Positions 7,681 to 15,701 of a DNA stretch of 64,000 nt are shown piece by piece (position 1 is the first letter of the stretch; each line of letters begins with the position of its first letter). This stretch comes from Myxococcales bacterium (GTDB lineage: Bacteria > Myxococcota > Myxococcia > Myxococcales > Anaeromyxobacteraceae). The notes below the pieces were generated by a model. It made no database searches and was not told where the DNA came from. It saw only the letters and a program-made list of their open reading frames with translations. The stretch is taken from the NCBI GenBank assembly GCA_021818285.1, contig JAKAEO010000001.1, positions 1 to 64,000 of the forward strand, given 5' to 3'. Made by a program: the position numbers and the translations under genes.

Positions 7681-8238
7681 TCACCGGCAGCACTTCTTGA
7701 ACTTCCTGCCACTTCCGCAGGGACAAGGGTCGTTCGCACCAGTCCTTGGCTCCCCCCGACGAAGGGGCGTTTGCGCCGGGAATGCGGCCCTGAAGGTGGG
7801 GTCGTCGTGGAGCGCGCTGCGGACCCTGTGGTGGTCGGGATGTGCGGGGTCATCGACGACGGCCTTCCAGGCGAGGTAGTGCCGCTCCAGGCGGGCCTGG
7901 TAGGTAGGGTCGTGGGTGATCATCGACTGGAACTGCGCCAGCAGGTCGCCGGCCATCTCCGACTGCGGGTTGAGCGGGTCGAGGAAGGTCTGCGGCTCGT
8001 CCCCGTGCGGTGGTCCGGGTGGCTCGAAGGCGTGGTTGACGGTCGCTGCGACCGCGCGGGTTCCCTCGTCGAGGACGCTGAGCAAGACGCGTCGGCAGTC
8101 GCACCGCGGCTCGACGCAGTAGGCCTCCAGGAAGAGGAAGCGCCGGCTCGGCAGCCGCTCGTGGTTCATCGGGCGGAGGGTCCGGCACTCCCGCTCGGCG
8201 AGCTCGGGGAAGAGCAGGTGGAACGGTCGCATCGTCAT
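7681..8238 (-). CDS. SEC-C metal-binding protein
   Basis: A 185-residue protein ending in the SEC-C zinc motif [16 protein letters not shown] (about 169-184), the same C-terminal module found on SecA and many small accessory proteins. A second Cys group [11 protein letters not shown] lies near residue 40. The body (about 60-150) is helical and unassigned. Its ATG overlaps the stop of the 42-residue gene upstream (ATGA, 8235-8238). Stand-alone SEC-C proteins are frequent in islands and may bind protein or RNA partners through zinc. The function here is unknown. Confidence 0.8.
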   Translation of the reverse strand: MTMRPFHLLFPELAERECRTLRPMNHERLPSRRFLFLEAYCVEPRCDCRRVLLSVLDEGTRAVAATVNHAFEPPGPPHGDEPQTFLDPLNPQSEMAGDLLAQFQSMITHDPTYQARLERHYLAWKAVVDDPAHPDHHRVRSALHDDPTFRAAFPAQTPLRRGEPRTGANDPCPCGSGRKFKKCCR

Positions 8239-8363
8239 GTCTGAGCCCCGGCGGCTGTGCCTACCTCATCGTCGAACGTGGCGGACGCTCTGCAGCCGAG
8301 GCTCGCGCCGGCAGACCGCATCTCGACGAGGCGCCGAAACCCGCGGCGCTGCGTCTCGCTCAT
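8235..8363 (-). CDS. Small coupled hypothetical protein, 42 residues
   Basis: The frame starts at ATG 8363 behind GGAAGGTGGG and stops inside the ATGA that starts the SEC-C gene. The product is [20 protein letters not shown] followed by a polar tail, with one Cys. The ribosome site and exact overlap support real translation. It may act as a leader peptide coupling translation into the SEC-C gene, or as a small partner protein. No family was recognised. Confidence 0.45.
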   Translation of the reverse strand: MSETQRRGFRRLVEMRSAGASLGCRASATFDDEVGTAAGAQT

Positions 8364-8410
8364 GATTCGCCCACCTTCCTGAGCTCGCCGGGCCGGCAGC
8401 GGCAGGACCG

Positions 8411-9253
8411 TCACGAGGCAGTGCCCGGCGCTCCAGGGCCCTTCCACGGGTCGCCGGGAAGCAACGACAGGATCTCGCGGCCGACGCGCAATCCCGCGTC
8501 CGCCGCGTCGTAGTCGGCCTCGGCCCCAGGCACGAGAAGCGGGCCGATGTCCCACGTGAAGGCCGGGTCGTTCAGCTTCGCGGCGAGGTTCTCCTCGAAC
8601 TCGGCACGCGACACCCGCTGCCCGGCCGTAGTCAGGTAGGCCCCGAAGCAGTGCACGATCTGGCGGGCTTCGATGGACGGGACGCGCGCCAGGGTCGTCG
8701 CGAGGTCGTAAAGGTCACGTCCCTTCTTCCGCTGGTAGAGCGCCCGCAGCTTGGTGCCGAGGAGCTCCTCCAACGCGTAGATTCGAACGCCTGCGCGGCC
8801 GGAGAACCACGGGTTCTCGACGGCGAACGTCCGCTCCTCGAGCGGAAGAACGTGGAGGTGCTCCCGGGTATTGATCTCGATCTTAAGCCGGAGCGGCGTC
8901 GTGGGCGGCGCCTCGGACTGGAACCGGTAGATGAAACGGACGGCGGCAGCGGTCTGTTCTCGTTTCGGTTTGCCGAGCCAGGGGTCCAGCGTCTGGCGAA
9001 GGGCGCTCATGATCGGGCCGATGGCCCCCTGCTCCGCCTGGACGAGGTCGATGTCCTCCGAGTACCTCGTGGCCGGAGCGAGGACGACCTTGTGGAGCGC
9101 CGTGCCGCCGCGGAAGAGCAGTGTCGAGCCGAGGAGCTGATGCCGGAAGATCTCGACGATGGCCCTGGAGAGCACGAGGTCCTGTTCGACCTGCGCGTCC
9201 GACGCCCACGGCGCGTGCGCGCGCCAGCCCGTGACGTGCGCGCGAGGGATCAT
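8411..9253 (-). CDS. abiEii: AbiEii-type nucleotidyltransferase toxin
   Basis: A 280-residue protein with the nucleotidyltransferase signature FRGGTALHK (47-55) and SEDIDLV (65-71, metal-binding D67 and D69), followed by LKIEINTRE and the RDLYDL motif of the AbiEii/DUF1814 family. AbiEii is the toxin of type IV abortive-infection and toxin-antitoxin systems and adds nucleotides to RNA targets, shown for tRNA acceptor stems in relatives. Its ATG overlaps the stop of the AbiEi antitoxin gene (ATGA, 9250-9253), as is usual for this pair. All catalytic motifs look intact. Confidence 0.9.
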   Translation of the reverse strand: MIPRAHVTGWRAHAPWASDAQVEQDLVLSRAIVEIFRHQLLGSTLLFRGGTALHKVVLAPATRYSEDIDLVQAEQGAIGPIMSALRQTLDPWLGKPKREQTAAAVRFIYRFQSEAPPTTPLRLKIEINTREHLHVLPLEERTFAVENPWFSGRAGVRIYALEELLGTKLRALYQRKKGRDLYDLATTLARVPSIEARQIVHCFGAYLTTAGQRVSRAEFEENLAAKLNDPAFTWDIGPLLVPGAEADYDAADAGLRVGREILSLLPGDPWKGPGAPGTAS

Positions 9254-10074
9254 CGGTCGATCTCCACCTGCTCGTTGACGTCGACCCTCCACCGTGGGTC
9301 TTCCTGCCGGATCGGACTCCGGGAACCTGGGCGGAGCAGGACCCGGCGCGGTCGTTGCGCGGAGACCCAGGCGGCCATTCGCTTCGCGGCCGAGGCGGCG
9401 CCCACCGAATCGAGGAGGAGGCCGAGCCGCTGCACGTGAGCGATCTCGACATCCTTGCGGGCCACCGCGAGGAGTCTCTTCGCGTCGAGCTTCTCCGCGA
9501 GCTCCGAGAGCACGGTCGCGACGTTGCCGAGGTGGCCGGTGCGCTTGACATACCGGACGAGGTCGAGGGCGGTCGCCTCCGGAGTGGAGACCCGCATGGA
9601 GCCGGTCTGGGTCTTCACGTCGACCACCGGTGTCGAACTCGCGGTCGCCTTGGTGAAGAACCGGATGCGCACCTGTCCCGCTTTGACCGGACGGAGCGGC
9701 CCGTCGGTCACGACCTGGAACTCCTGGGGCTGCTGGTGGGCCGCGCCGTGGAGCGATGCGGCGGACAGCAGGCCCACATAGTAGGGCTTCCCCTCGAAGC
9801 GCATGAGGTCCGCGATGAACCAGTCCGGAGGAGGGGCGCCGGCGCTCCGGTACTCGGCCGGGACGATGACGTAGAAGCCGCGGCGCGGAACGGCGAGCCG
9901 TCCCTTGGCGGCCAGGCGGCGAACGGCGGCCTCCAGCGCCTCGGGGGTTGAGCCCAGCTTCTGCAGCGCCTCGGAGCGATCGAAGGAATAGCGTCCCTGT
10001 CCCTGGAGGGAGTCCGCGAGGGCGGAGAGACGGAGGCTTGGAGTCTTGCGTGGCATGCGCGGAAGCCGACACAT
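9250..10074 (-). CDS. abiEi: AbiEi-type antitoxin and repressor
   Basis: A 274-residue protein with an N-terminal winged-helix segment (FDRSEALQKLGSTPEALEAA, then VRRLAAKGRLAVPRRGFYVI) and the AbiEi C-terminal domain (YYVGLLSAASLHGAAHQQPQ, VSTPEATALDLVRYV). AbiEi counteracts AbiEii and represses its own promoter by binding inverted repeats. A strong promoter and a perfect inverted repeat lie at its 5' end. The start may be ATG 10074, which overlaps the repeat, or ATG 10056 (MPRKTPSL); neither has a clear Shine-Dalgarno. Confidence 0.87.
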   Translation of the reverse strand: MCRLPRMPRKTPSLRLSALADSLQGQGRYSFDRSEALQKLGSTPEALEAAVRRLAAKGRLAVPRRGFYVIVPAEYRSAGAPPPDWFIADLMRFEGKPYYVGLLSAASLHGAAHQQPQEFQVVTDGPLRPVKAGQVRIRFFTKATASSTPVVDVKTQTGSMRVSTPEATALDLVRYVKRTGHLGNVATVLSELAEKLDAKRLLAVARKDVEIAHVQRLGLLLDSVGAASAAKRMAAWVSAQRPRRVLLRPGSRSPIRQEDPRWRVDVNEQVEIDR

Positions 10075-10126
10075 AGTGTCGGGATATGCGAATCATGTGT
10101 ATAGGCTAATTCATCGGGTTCTGCAA
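10066..10126 (-). promoter_or_regulatory. abiE promoter and AbiEi operator
   Basis: Read on the minus strand: TTGCAG (10126-10121), 17-base spacer, TATACA (10103-10098), a near-consensus sigma-70 promoter. Just downstream, CCGACACATAGTGTCGG (10066-10082) is a perfect 7-bp inverted repeat with a 3-base centre, where a repressor would block early transcription. AbiEi proteins are known to autoregulate through such repeats; the assignment here is by position. Confidence 0.65.
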
Positions 10127-10378
10127 ACGTGCCGCAGAGTGGGGAAGTAAGGCAGAAGGGACGCGAATCGAATTCGAGACCCTGAGGGTCGGCACGGTTC
10201 CCGCCTGGACGAGCCTGTAGACGGTCGCCCGAGAGACGCGCAGAAGGGCGGCGACCTCTCGGACGGTCAGCAGATCGCCCGGTTCGGCTTGCACCACCAA
10301 TGCACCAAACGGCGTCGCATCCGGTGGGCTTGGTGCCACCGTATGCGATCCGGCGCCAATGCGGAAGTCGAGGTTCAC
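10106..10378 (-). CDS. Excisionase-like HTH protein
   Basis: A 90-codon frame whose residues 38-72 form a typical excisionase/MerR helix-turn-helix (LLTVREVAALLRVSRATVYR, then LVQAGTVPTLRVSNSIRVP). The first roughly 37 residues have no known fold and lie in the direct repeat shared with 1772-1909, so the true start may be further in (for example at VVQAEP). No ribosome site precedes GTG 10378. Its 3' end overlaps the abiE promoter. It is probably a recombination directionality factor or a remnant of one, marking the right side of the island. Confidence 0.6.
   Translation of the reverse strand: MNLDFRIGAGSHTVAPSPPDATPFGALVVQAEPGDLLTVREVAALLRVSRATVYRLVQAGTVPTLRVSNSIRVPSALLPHSAARLQNPMN
10289..10363. 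repeat. Right copy of the imperfect direct repeat
   Basis: This is the counterpart of 1772-1909: 10289-10310 differs at one base from 1772-1793, and 10332-10362 resembles 1878-1907. The copies share orientation and enclose about 8.4 kb holding two toxin-antitoxin modules, the SNF2 protein and the SEC-C/TPR genes. Confidence 0.5.
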
Positions 10379-10461
10379 CGATGAGTAGATCTGACCTGCA
10401 CCCCATCACCGGGCAGCTATTGACGCTATCTAGCCTGACTCAATCCGAGTGATCAGCGCCA

Positions 10462-12150
10462 TCAGGGCGGCGCGGCCGGGGCGTGGTGCTCGAAGTACTC
10501 CGAGAGCTTCGCATCCGCCTGTTCACCGAACAGGATCCGGCACGCCTCGCGCAACCCCGGCGCACGCACGAGGTCCTCGCGCCGGACGACCAGGGCGATC
10601 TTGGAGCGGCGAACCAGGAAGTCCTCCAGCTTCACCACCATCTCGCGCCGCGCGGCCTCGTCGAGCTCGGCTCGCAGGTACTCGCTCGTCTCGATGATCA
10701 CGTCCGCCATGCGAGGGTTCGTCCGGATGGCGTCGAGCATCGGCAGGGCCCCCGCGCCGTACCGGCGCCAGAGGCGCGGCGACAGCTTCTCGGACGCGCG
10801 GGGCACGGTCATGTCGTCGAGACCCATGAGCTTCGCCTTGTGGAAGTACTCCTCGCGAACCGCCGCGGGCGGCTCGCCGTACCAGGCATGGTCCGGGAAC
10901 GGGAGCCTCACCCCGAGGCGCGCCACCTGCTCGCAGACCTCCTCTCCAACGTTGAGGCAGTCCGTGAGCTTCCCGCCGAAGATGGTGACGTGGCCACGCG
11001 TGGCGTCCGCCTCGACCGCGTGCCTGCGCGAGAGCTGCAGCCAGTCCGCCACGTCGCCGGCCGCCCCGTCGACCACCAGCGGCCTGACCCCGCAGCGTTC
11101 GGCGATGACGTCGGTCTCGCGGAGCGGCCGCTGGAGCCGCAGCCGGCGGTTGATGTTGTCCAGTACGAAGCGACGGTCGTCCGGGGTCACCACCACCTCG
11201 GGCCGATCCGCCGGGGTGTCGGTCGTCCCGATGGCGGTCACCGGACCCATCGGGATCACGAAGAACAGACGCCCGTCGTCGGCGAAGAAGGTGAGGACGC
11301 GGTGGTGTGGCGTCAGCCGGTCGACGACCAGGTGGACGCCCTTCGAGAAGACGTGGCGGTGCGTCGTGGGGACCCCGTTCGCGGCGTTGAGTCGGTCCGC
11401 GTACGGGCCGCATGCGTTGACGAGCAGGCGCGACCGGATCGTCAACCGGCGCCCCGAGATCACGTCTCGCGCACCGGTGATCCATCCGCCCTCCTCGCGC
11501 CTCGACTCGAGTGCGGCGACGTAGTTCGCGGCGGCGCAGCCATTGTCGAGCGCCGTGCGGACGAACCCCCAGACGAAGCGCGCGTCGTTGTCGCGAAAGT
11601 ACGCGTCCGAGTAGTCGATCCCTCCATCGAGCTGCGTGGTGTCGATGATCGGCTCCTCCCGCTCCATGTCGGAGAGCGTCAGGAGACGGGGCCGACGAGT
11701 GAAGAAGCGGCCGACGGCCCAGTACAGCCACGCGCCGGCGAGCAAGGTCCAGCGAGGACGGCGGAAGGCCCGGGGGTGCGCGACGTAGAACCGGATCTCC
11801 TGAACCGTGGCCGGGTACGCCCGCAGGAGCTCGTTGCGAGCTCGACAGAGGCCGTGCACCAGTCCGAGTTCACGCTGCTCGAGGTACTTGATTCCCCCCC
11901 ACGCCAGGTTGGACGAGGCCTGCGACGTCGCGCCGGCGAAGTCCCCGCGGTCGACCAGCGCGACGCTCGCCCCCCGGCAGGCGAGCGCGGACGCCGACAC
12001 GGCGCCATTGATCCCACCACCGATCACCAGCACGTCGAACGCGCCGCGCGACAGGCGTTCGATGTTCGTCGCCCGGAGCACGGGCGTGGAGGCGTGGCGC
12101 GGCGCGTCGTGCGCCCCGGCGGCTCGGTGCTGGCCAGCGGCGACATCCAT
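10462..12150 (-). CDS. glpD: FAD-dependent glycerol-3-phosphate dehydrogenase
   Basis: A 562-residue flavoprotein of the GlpD family, with dinucleotide motif VLVIGGGINGA (40-50), GDFAGATSQASSNLAWGGIK (FAD/substrate region) and GTTDTPADRP, and a C-terminal helical domain ending near 555. It oxidises glycerol-3-phosphate to dihydroxyacetone phosphate at the inner membrane and passes electrons to quinone. Start ATG 12150 has AGGGAGGT 6 bases upstream. It is transcribed divergently from the TetR gene at 12206, with a GACCGGTC palindrome between them, and could share regulation. No glpK or glpF lies nearby. Confidence 0.92.
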   Translation of the reverse strand: MDVAAGQHRAAGAHDAPRHASTPVLRATNIERLSRGAFDVLVIGGGINGAVSASALACRGASVALVDRGDFAGATSQASSNLAWGGIKYLEQRELGLVHGLCRARNELLRAYPATVQEIRFYVAHPRAFRRPRWTLLAGAWLYWAVGRFFTRRPRLLTLSDMEREEPIIDTTQLDGGIDYSDAYFRDNDARFVWGFVRTALDNGCAAANYVAALESRREEGGWITGARDVISGRRLTIRSRLLVNACGPYADRLNAANGVPTTHRHVFSKGVHLVVDRLTPHHRVLTFFADDGRLFFVIPMGPVTAIGTTDTPADRPEVVVTPDDRRFVLDNINRRLRLQRPLRETDVIAERCGVRPLVVDGAAGDVADWLQLSRRHAVEADATRGHVTIFGGKLTDCLNVGEEVCEQVARLGVRLPFPDHAWYGEPPAAVREEYFHKAKLMGLDDMTVPRASEKLSPRLWRRYGAGALPMLDAIRTNPRMADVIIETSEYLRAELDEAARREMVVKLEDFLVRRSKIALVVRREDLVRAPGLREACRILFGEQADAKLSEYFEHHAPAAPP

Positions 12151-12189
12151 GCAGGACCTCCCTTCGGGGGCTCGTTGTGTTCTGGAAAC

Positions 12190-12197
12190 GACCGGTC
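12190..12197. promoter_or_regulatory. Possible TetR operator core
   Basis: GACCGGTC is a perfect 8-bp palindrome in the 55-base gap between divergent glpD and tetR. AGACCGGTCT-like cores are typical targets of several TetR repressors. It lies 9 bases before the tetR start, a normal place for autorepression. Flanking symmetry is weak. Confidence 0.4.
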
Positions 12198-12205
12198 TAC
12201 TCTAC

Positions 12206-12913
12206 ATGACCATGGGCCAGCGAGGGCACGTCCGCGTGAAGGCGAGGGAGCGCGTCGCCGCGACCCCGCGGGGCTCGCGAGTTCCGGTGGCGACGCGACG
12301 CGAGCGGGCCGCGGCGCGGACCGACACGCGCAAGGCGCTGGTGTGGTGCGGGACCGAGTTGCTGACGGAACGCGGGTTCCAGATCACCGGCATCGAGGAG
12401 GTGCTGCAGCGTGTCGGCGTTCCGAAGGGCTCCTTCTACCACTTCTTCGGCAGCAAGCACGAGTTCGGGCAGGCGGTGATCGGGAACTACGAGGAGTACT
12501 ACGCGCGGAAGATGGATCGCATCTTCGGCAACGCGTCGCGCGCGCCCCTCGCCCGCTTGAGCGACTTCGTCGAGGACGCGACGCGCGGGATGGTGAAGTA
12601 CGACTTCCGGAAGGGTTGCCTGATCGGCAACCTCGGGCAGGAGATGGCGAGCCTGGACGACTCCTTCCGGCGGCAGCTCGAGGCGGTGCTGACGTCGTGG
12701 GAGGACCGCGTCGAGGCCTGTCTGGACGAGGCGATCCGGCGCGGGGACCTCGCGGGCGACATCGACGCTCGCGCGCTCTCCCGGTTCTTCTGGATCGGGT
12801 GGGAGGGCGCGATCCTCCGCGCGAAGCTCACTCGATCCGTGCGACCGCTGAAGCAGTTCAAGAAGTTGTACTTCGAGAAGATCGCCGTGCCCATCCGCAG
12901 CCCGCGCTCCTGA
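12206..12913 (+). CDS. TetR-family regulator of the acyl-CoA catabolic operon
   Basis: A 235-residue protein. A basic N-terminal tail (1-38) precedes the TetR HTH (TGIEEVLQRVGVPKGSFYHF, 61-80, then FGSKHEF). The C-terminal domain (FRKGCLIGNLGQEMASLDDS) resembles the AcuR-type group that senses small acyl compounds. Start ATG 12206 is the first in frame; MGQRG at 12212 is an alternative. It is first in a co-directional cluster (15 bases before livG) and probably represses it until an acid or its CoA ester appears. The ligand is unknown. Confidence 0.85.
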   Translation: MTMGQRGHVRVKARERVAATPRGSRVPVATRRERAAARTDTRKALVWCGTELLTERGFQITGIEEVLQRVGVPKGSFYHFFGSKHEFGQAVIGNYEEYYARKMDRIFGNASRAPLARLSDFVEDATRGMVKYDFRKGCLIGNLGQEMASLDDSFRRQLEAVLTSWEDRVEACLDEAIRRGDLAGDIDARALSRFFWIGWEGAILRAKLTRSVRPLKQFKKLYFEKIAVPIRSPRS

Positions 12914-12928
12914 GAGCCGGAGGGCTCT

Positions 12929-13702
12929 GTGCCCGAGCCGTTGCTGGCCCTGGTTGGCGTCCACAAGAGCTTCGGCGGCGTCCGCGCCGTCCGCGATCTC
13001 TCGTTCCACGTCGGCGAGGGCGAGGTGGTGGGCCTCATCGGCCCCAATGGCTCCGGGAAGTCGACCACCGTGCACCTGGTCGCCGGAGCGCTCACGCCGT
13101 CCGCCGGCGACATCCGCGTCGACGGCCGTTCGGTGAGGGCGCTGCCGGTGAGCGCGCGCGTGCCGCTCGGGCTCGCGAGGACCTTCCAGACCACGAGCCT
13201 GTTCCCCGAGTACACCGTCGAGGAGCAGGTGCTGCTGGGGTGCCACACCCGGTTCCGCTGTACCCCCGCCGCGTCGGTGCTGCAGACCCGTTCGTCCCGC
13301 CGCGACGACTCCGAACAGCGCGATCGAGCGTTCCGCATCCTCGAGTTCGTCGGCCTGGCGGACCTGGCCAGCGTCCCGGCGGCGGCCATCTCGTCCGCGC
13401 GCCAACGGCTGCTGATGGTCGCGATGGCCCTCGCGAGCGAGCCGCGCGTCCTCCTGCTGGACGAGCCGGCGGCGGGCATGGTGGCCAGCGAGCGCAAGGC
13501 CCTGGCGCGGGTGATCACGGGCATCCGGGAGCGCGGCGTCGGCGTGCTCGTCATCGAGCACCACATGGGGCTCATCCTGGAGGTCTGCCAGCGCATCGTG
13601 GTCCTCAACTTCGGGGAGAAGCTCGCCGAGGGCACGCCCGCCGAGATCCGGAACGACCCGCGCGTGATCGACGCCTACCTGGGAGGCGGGCGGCCGTGTT
13701 GA
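12929..13702 (+). CDS. livG: Branched-chain-type ABC transporter ATPase (LivG)
   Basis: A 257-residue ATPase with Walker A GPNGSGKST (38-46), Q-loop in FQTTSLFPEYTV, Walker B VLLLDEP and the LivG-type tail (GTPAEIRNDPRVIDAYLGGG). The ABC signature is unusual: ISSARQRLL replaces the normal LSYGQQR/LSGGQ form, so activity may be altered. It starts at GTG 12929 behind GGAGG and overlaps livF by 7 bases. It should power import with LivF, LivH and LivM. Substrates of this class range from branched-chain amino acids to aromatic acids and amides. Confidence 0.88.
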   Translation: MPEPLLALVGVHKSFGGVRAVRDLSFHVGEGEVVGLIGPNGSGKSTTVHLVAGALTPSAGDIRVDGRSVRALPVSARVPLGLARTFQTTSLFPEYTVEEQVLLGCHTRFRCTPAASVLQTRSSRRDDSEQRDRAFRILEFVGLADLASVPAAAISSARQRLLMVAMALASEPRVLLLDEPAAGMVASERKALARVITGIRERGVGVLVIEHHMGLILEVCQRIVVLNFGEKLAEGTPAEIRNDPRVIDAYLGGGRPC

Positions 13703-14397
13703 CCGTCCGCGAGCTGCGTGCCGGCTACGGCAACGTCGACGTCCTCCACGGGATCAGCTTCGACGTCAGGCCCGCGGAGTGCGTGGCGCTGGTCGGCGCG
13801 AACGGCGCCGGCAAGAGCACCGCCCTCCGCTGCGTGTGCGGGCTGGTCCGCGCGCGCGCCGGGAGCATCGAGTTCGAGGGCGCGCGGATCGACCACGTGC
13901 CCGGCCACCGCATCGTCCGGCGGGGCATCACGATGTGCCCCGAGGGGCGCCAGGTCTTCGCGGACATGTCGGTGCTGGAGAACCTGCGAATGGGCGGGCA
14001 CATGCGCCGTGACCGGGACCAGCGCCGCGACCTGGAAGCGCTGTTCGACATGTTCCCCGCGCTGCGACCGCGGGCGCGGCAGCGGGCCGGGACCCTGTCC
14101 GGCGGCGAGCAGGAGATGCTGGCCATCGCGCGCGCGCTCATGTCGCGCCCGAAGCTCTGCATCTTCGACGAGCCGTCGCTGGGGCTCGCGCCGAAGATCG
14201 TCGACGAGGTCGAGCGGACGCTCGCGCGCATCAAGGCGAACGGCACGACGGTGCTGCTCGTCGAGCAGAACGCGTCGATGGCGCTGCGGCTCGCCGACCG
14301 GGCCTACGTGCTCGAGGCAGGCAACATCGTGCTGGAAGGAAGTGGGCAGGAGCTCCAGACGCACCCGGAAGTGAGCAAGGCGTACCTCGGATACTAG
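13696..14397 (+). CDS. livF: Branched-chain-type ABC transporter ATPase (LivF)
   Basis: A 233-residue ATPase starting at GTG 13696 (TTG 13699 is possible) inside the end of livG. Walker A GANGAGKST, signature LSGGEQEM, Walker B LCIFDEPSLG and the LivF ending (EVSKAYLGY) are all intact, unlike the altered signature of its LivG partner. It pairs with LivG beneath the LivH/LivM membrane channel. Confidence 0.9.
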   Translation: MLTVRELRAGYGNVDVLHGISFDVRPAECVALVGANGAGKSTALRCVCGLVRARAGSIEFEGARIDHVPGHRIVRRGITMCPEGRQVFADMSVLENLRMGGHMRRDRDQRRDLEALFDMFPALRPRARQRAGTLSGGEQEMLAIARALMSRPKLCIFDEPSLGLAPKIVDEVERTLARIKANGTTVLLVEQNASMALRLADRAYVLEAGNIVLEGSGQELQTHPEVSKAYLGY

Positions 14398-14440
14398 CCC
14401 CGCCAAGGCGGGCGACCGCCAGCGCGGAGGAGATCGCAAG

Positions 14441-15664
14441 ATGACCCGGATCGACGGAAGACTCGTGGCGCGATGCACGGCCGTTCTCGCGGGACTGGCG
14501 CTCTGCGCGACCGCGCACGCTGCGCAGAAGGAGCTCGTGATCGGGGTGAGCGATGCCCTCACCGGGCCGGGCGCGGTGTACGGCCTGCCGCAGTCGAACG
14601 CCGTGCAGATGGCGGTCGACGACACGAACGCCAAGGGTGGCATCAAGGTCGGGCAGGACGTCTACAAGCTGCGCGTCGTCGCCTACGACGACAAGGCGAA
14701 CCCGACCGAGGCGACGAACAGCGTCCGCAAGCTCATCGACCGGGACGGCGCCCAGTACCTGCTCGGCTTCTGCTGCTCGGGCCCGACCAGCGCCGTCGCG
14801 TCCTTCATCGGGCGGGAGAACGTGACGATGCTCGTCGGAAACGCGGCCGAGCGCGCCATCACCGCGCAGGGCATCCCGAACCTCTTCCGGACGCGGCCGC
14901 CCGCGGACTTCACCGGGTCGGCGGCCGGCGCGTTCGTCGCGAAGCGGGGTGTGAAGACGATCGCGGTGATCGGGTCGCTCGACGTCTCGTTCTACAGCCA
15001 GTACCTCGAGGCGTTCGAGCGGGAGTTCACCAAGAAGGGCGGCAAGATCCTGGCCAAGGAGACGTTCGGGCTGAAGGACCGCGACATGACGCCGCAACTC
15101 ACGAAGGTGCGGGCGCTGAACCCTGAAGCGCTGCTGGTGCTCGGGTACGTCGAGCCGTGCGCGTTCGTCTACCGCCAGGCGGTCGAGCTGGGCATGAAGA
15201 TGCCCCGTTACGGCTTCACCAGCGGAAGCGAGGAGCAGTTCCTCAAGGTGGCCACCTCCGAGCAGATGGAGGGCGTCTGGGATCTGCGCCCGACCGAGCT
15301 GACCGTCTCGGCGCTGGGTGAGAGGGCCAACGCCTACGTCGCGGAGTACACGAAGCGGTTCGGGATTCCGCCGTCGCCCAGTTCGCCCTACGCCTACGAC
15401 CAGTTCTACGTCCTGAAGCACGCCATCGAGAAGGCGGGGTCGGTCGACCCCAAGAAGGTGCAGGACGCCATCCGCTCCGGCGGAATCCCGCCGGAGGCGA
15501 TCATGCGGTACCTGCCGGTGGGCTCGGCCATGTTCGACGAGAACGGACAGGCCTACACCACGAACGGCGCGTTCCAGTGGCAGAAGGGCAAGTGGGTGTA
15601 CGTCTCCGACTTGCCGTCGGACCCGGTGGCCTATTCGAAGTACCTGCGCAGCCTGAGGAAGTGA
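14441..15664 (+). CDS. livK: Periplasmic substrate-binding protein (LivK type)
   Basis: A 407-residue type I periplasmic binding protein with a Sec signal peptide (cleavage probably after ATAHA, residue 27), then VIGVSDALTGPGAVYGLPQS, the usual start of the Peripla_BP_6 fold. GGAGGAG precedes the ATG. It captures the ligand for LivHMGF. The binding pocket includes SPTS-type residues (FCCSGPTSAVASF), but the ligand cannot be read from sequence. The operon's acyl-CoA ligase and dehydrogenase suggest a carboxylic acid rather than an amino acid. Confidence 0.9.
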   Translation: MTRIDGRLVARCTAVLAGLALCATAHAAQKELVIGVSDALTGPGAVYGLPQSNAVQMAVDDTNAKGGIKVGQDVYKLRVVAYDDKANPTEATNSVRKLIDRDGAQYLLGFCCSGPTSAVASFIGRENVTMLVGNAAERAITAQGIPNLFRTRPPADFTGSAAGAFVAKRGVKTIAVIGSLDVSFYSQYLEAFEREFTKKGGKILAKETFGLKDRDMTPQLTKVRALNPEALLVLGYVEPCAFVYRQAVELGMKMPRYGFTSGSEEQFLKVATSEQMEGVWDLRPTELTVSALGERANAYVAEYTKRFGIPPSPSSPYAYDQFYVLKHAIEKAGSVDPKKVQDAIRSGGIPPEAIMRYLPVGSAMFDENGQAYTTNGAFQWQKGKWVYVSDLPSDPVAYSKYLRSLRK

Positions 15665-15701
15665 TGCCCGCGCGGCGCGAGGGTCCCCGGGGCGCTCGAT
15701 C

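Noticed and set aside
10483-14397. 1304-residue plus-strand frame
   Set aside because: Only its last 233 codons (from 13696) are a gene, livF. The rest is antisense to glpD and out of frame with tetR and livG, an effect of high G+C.
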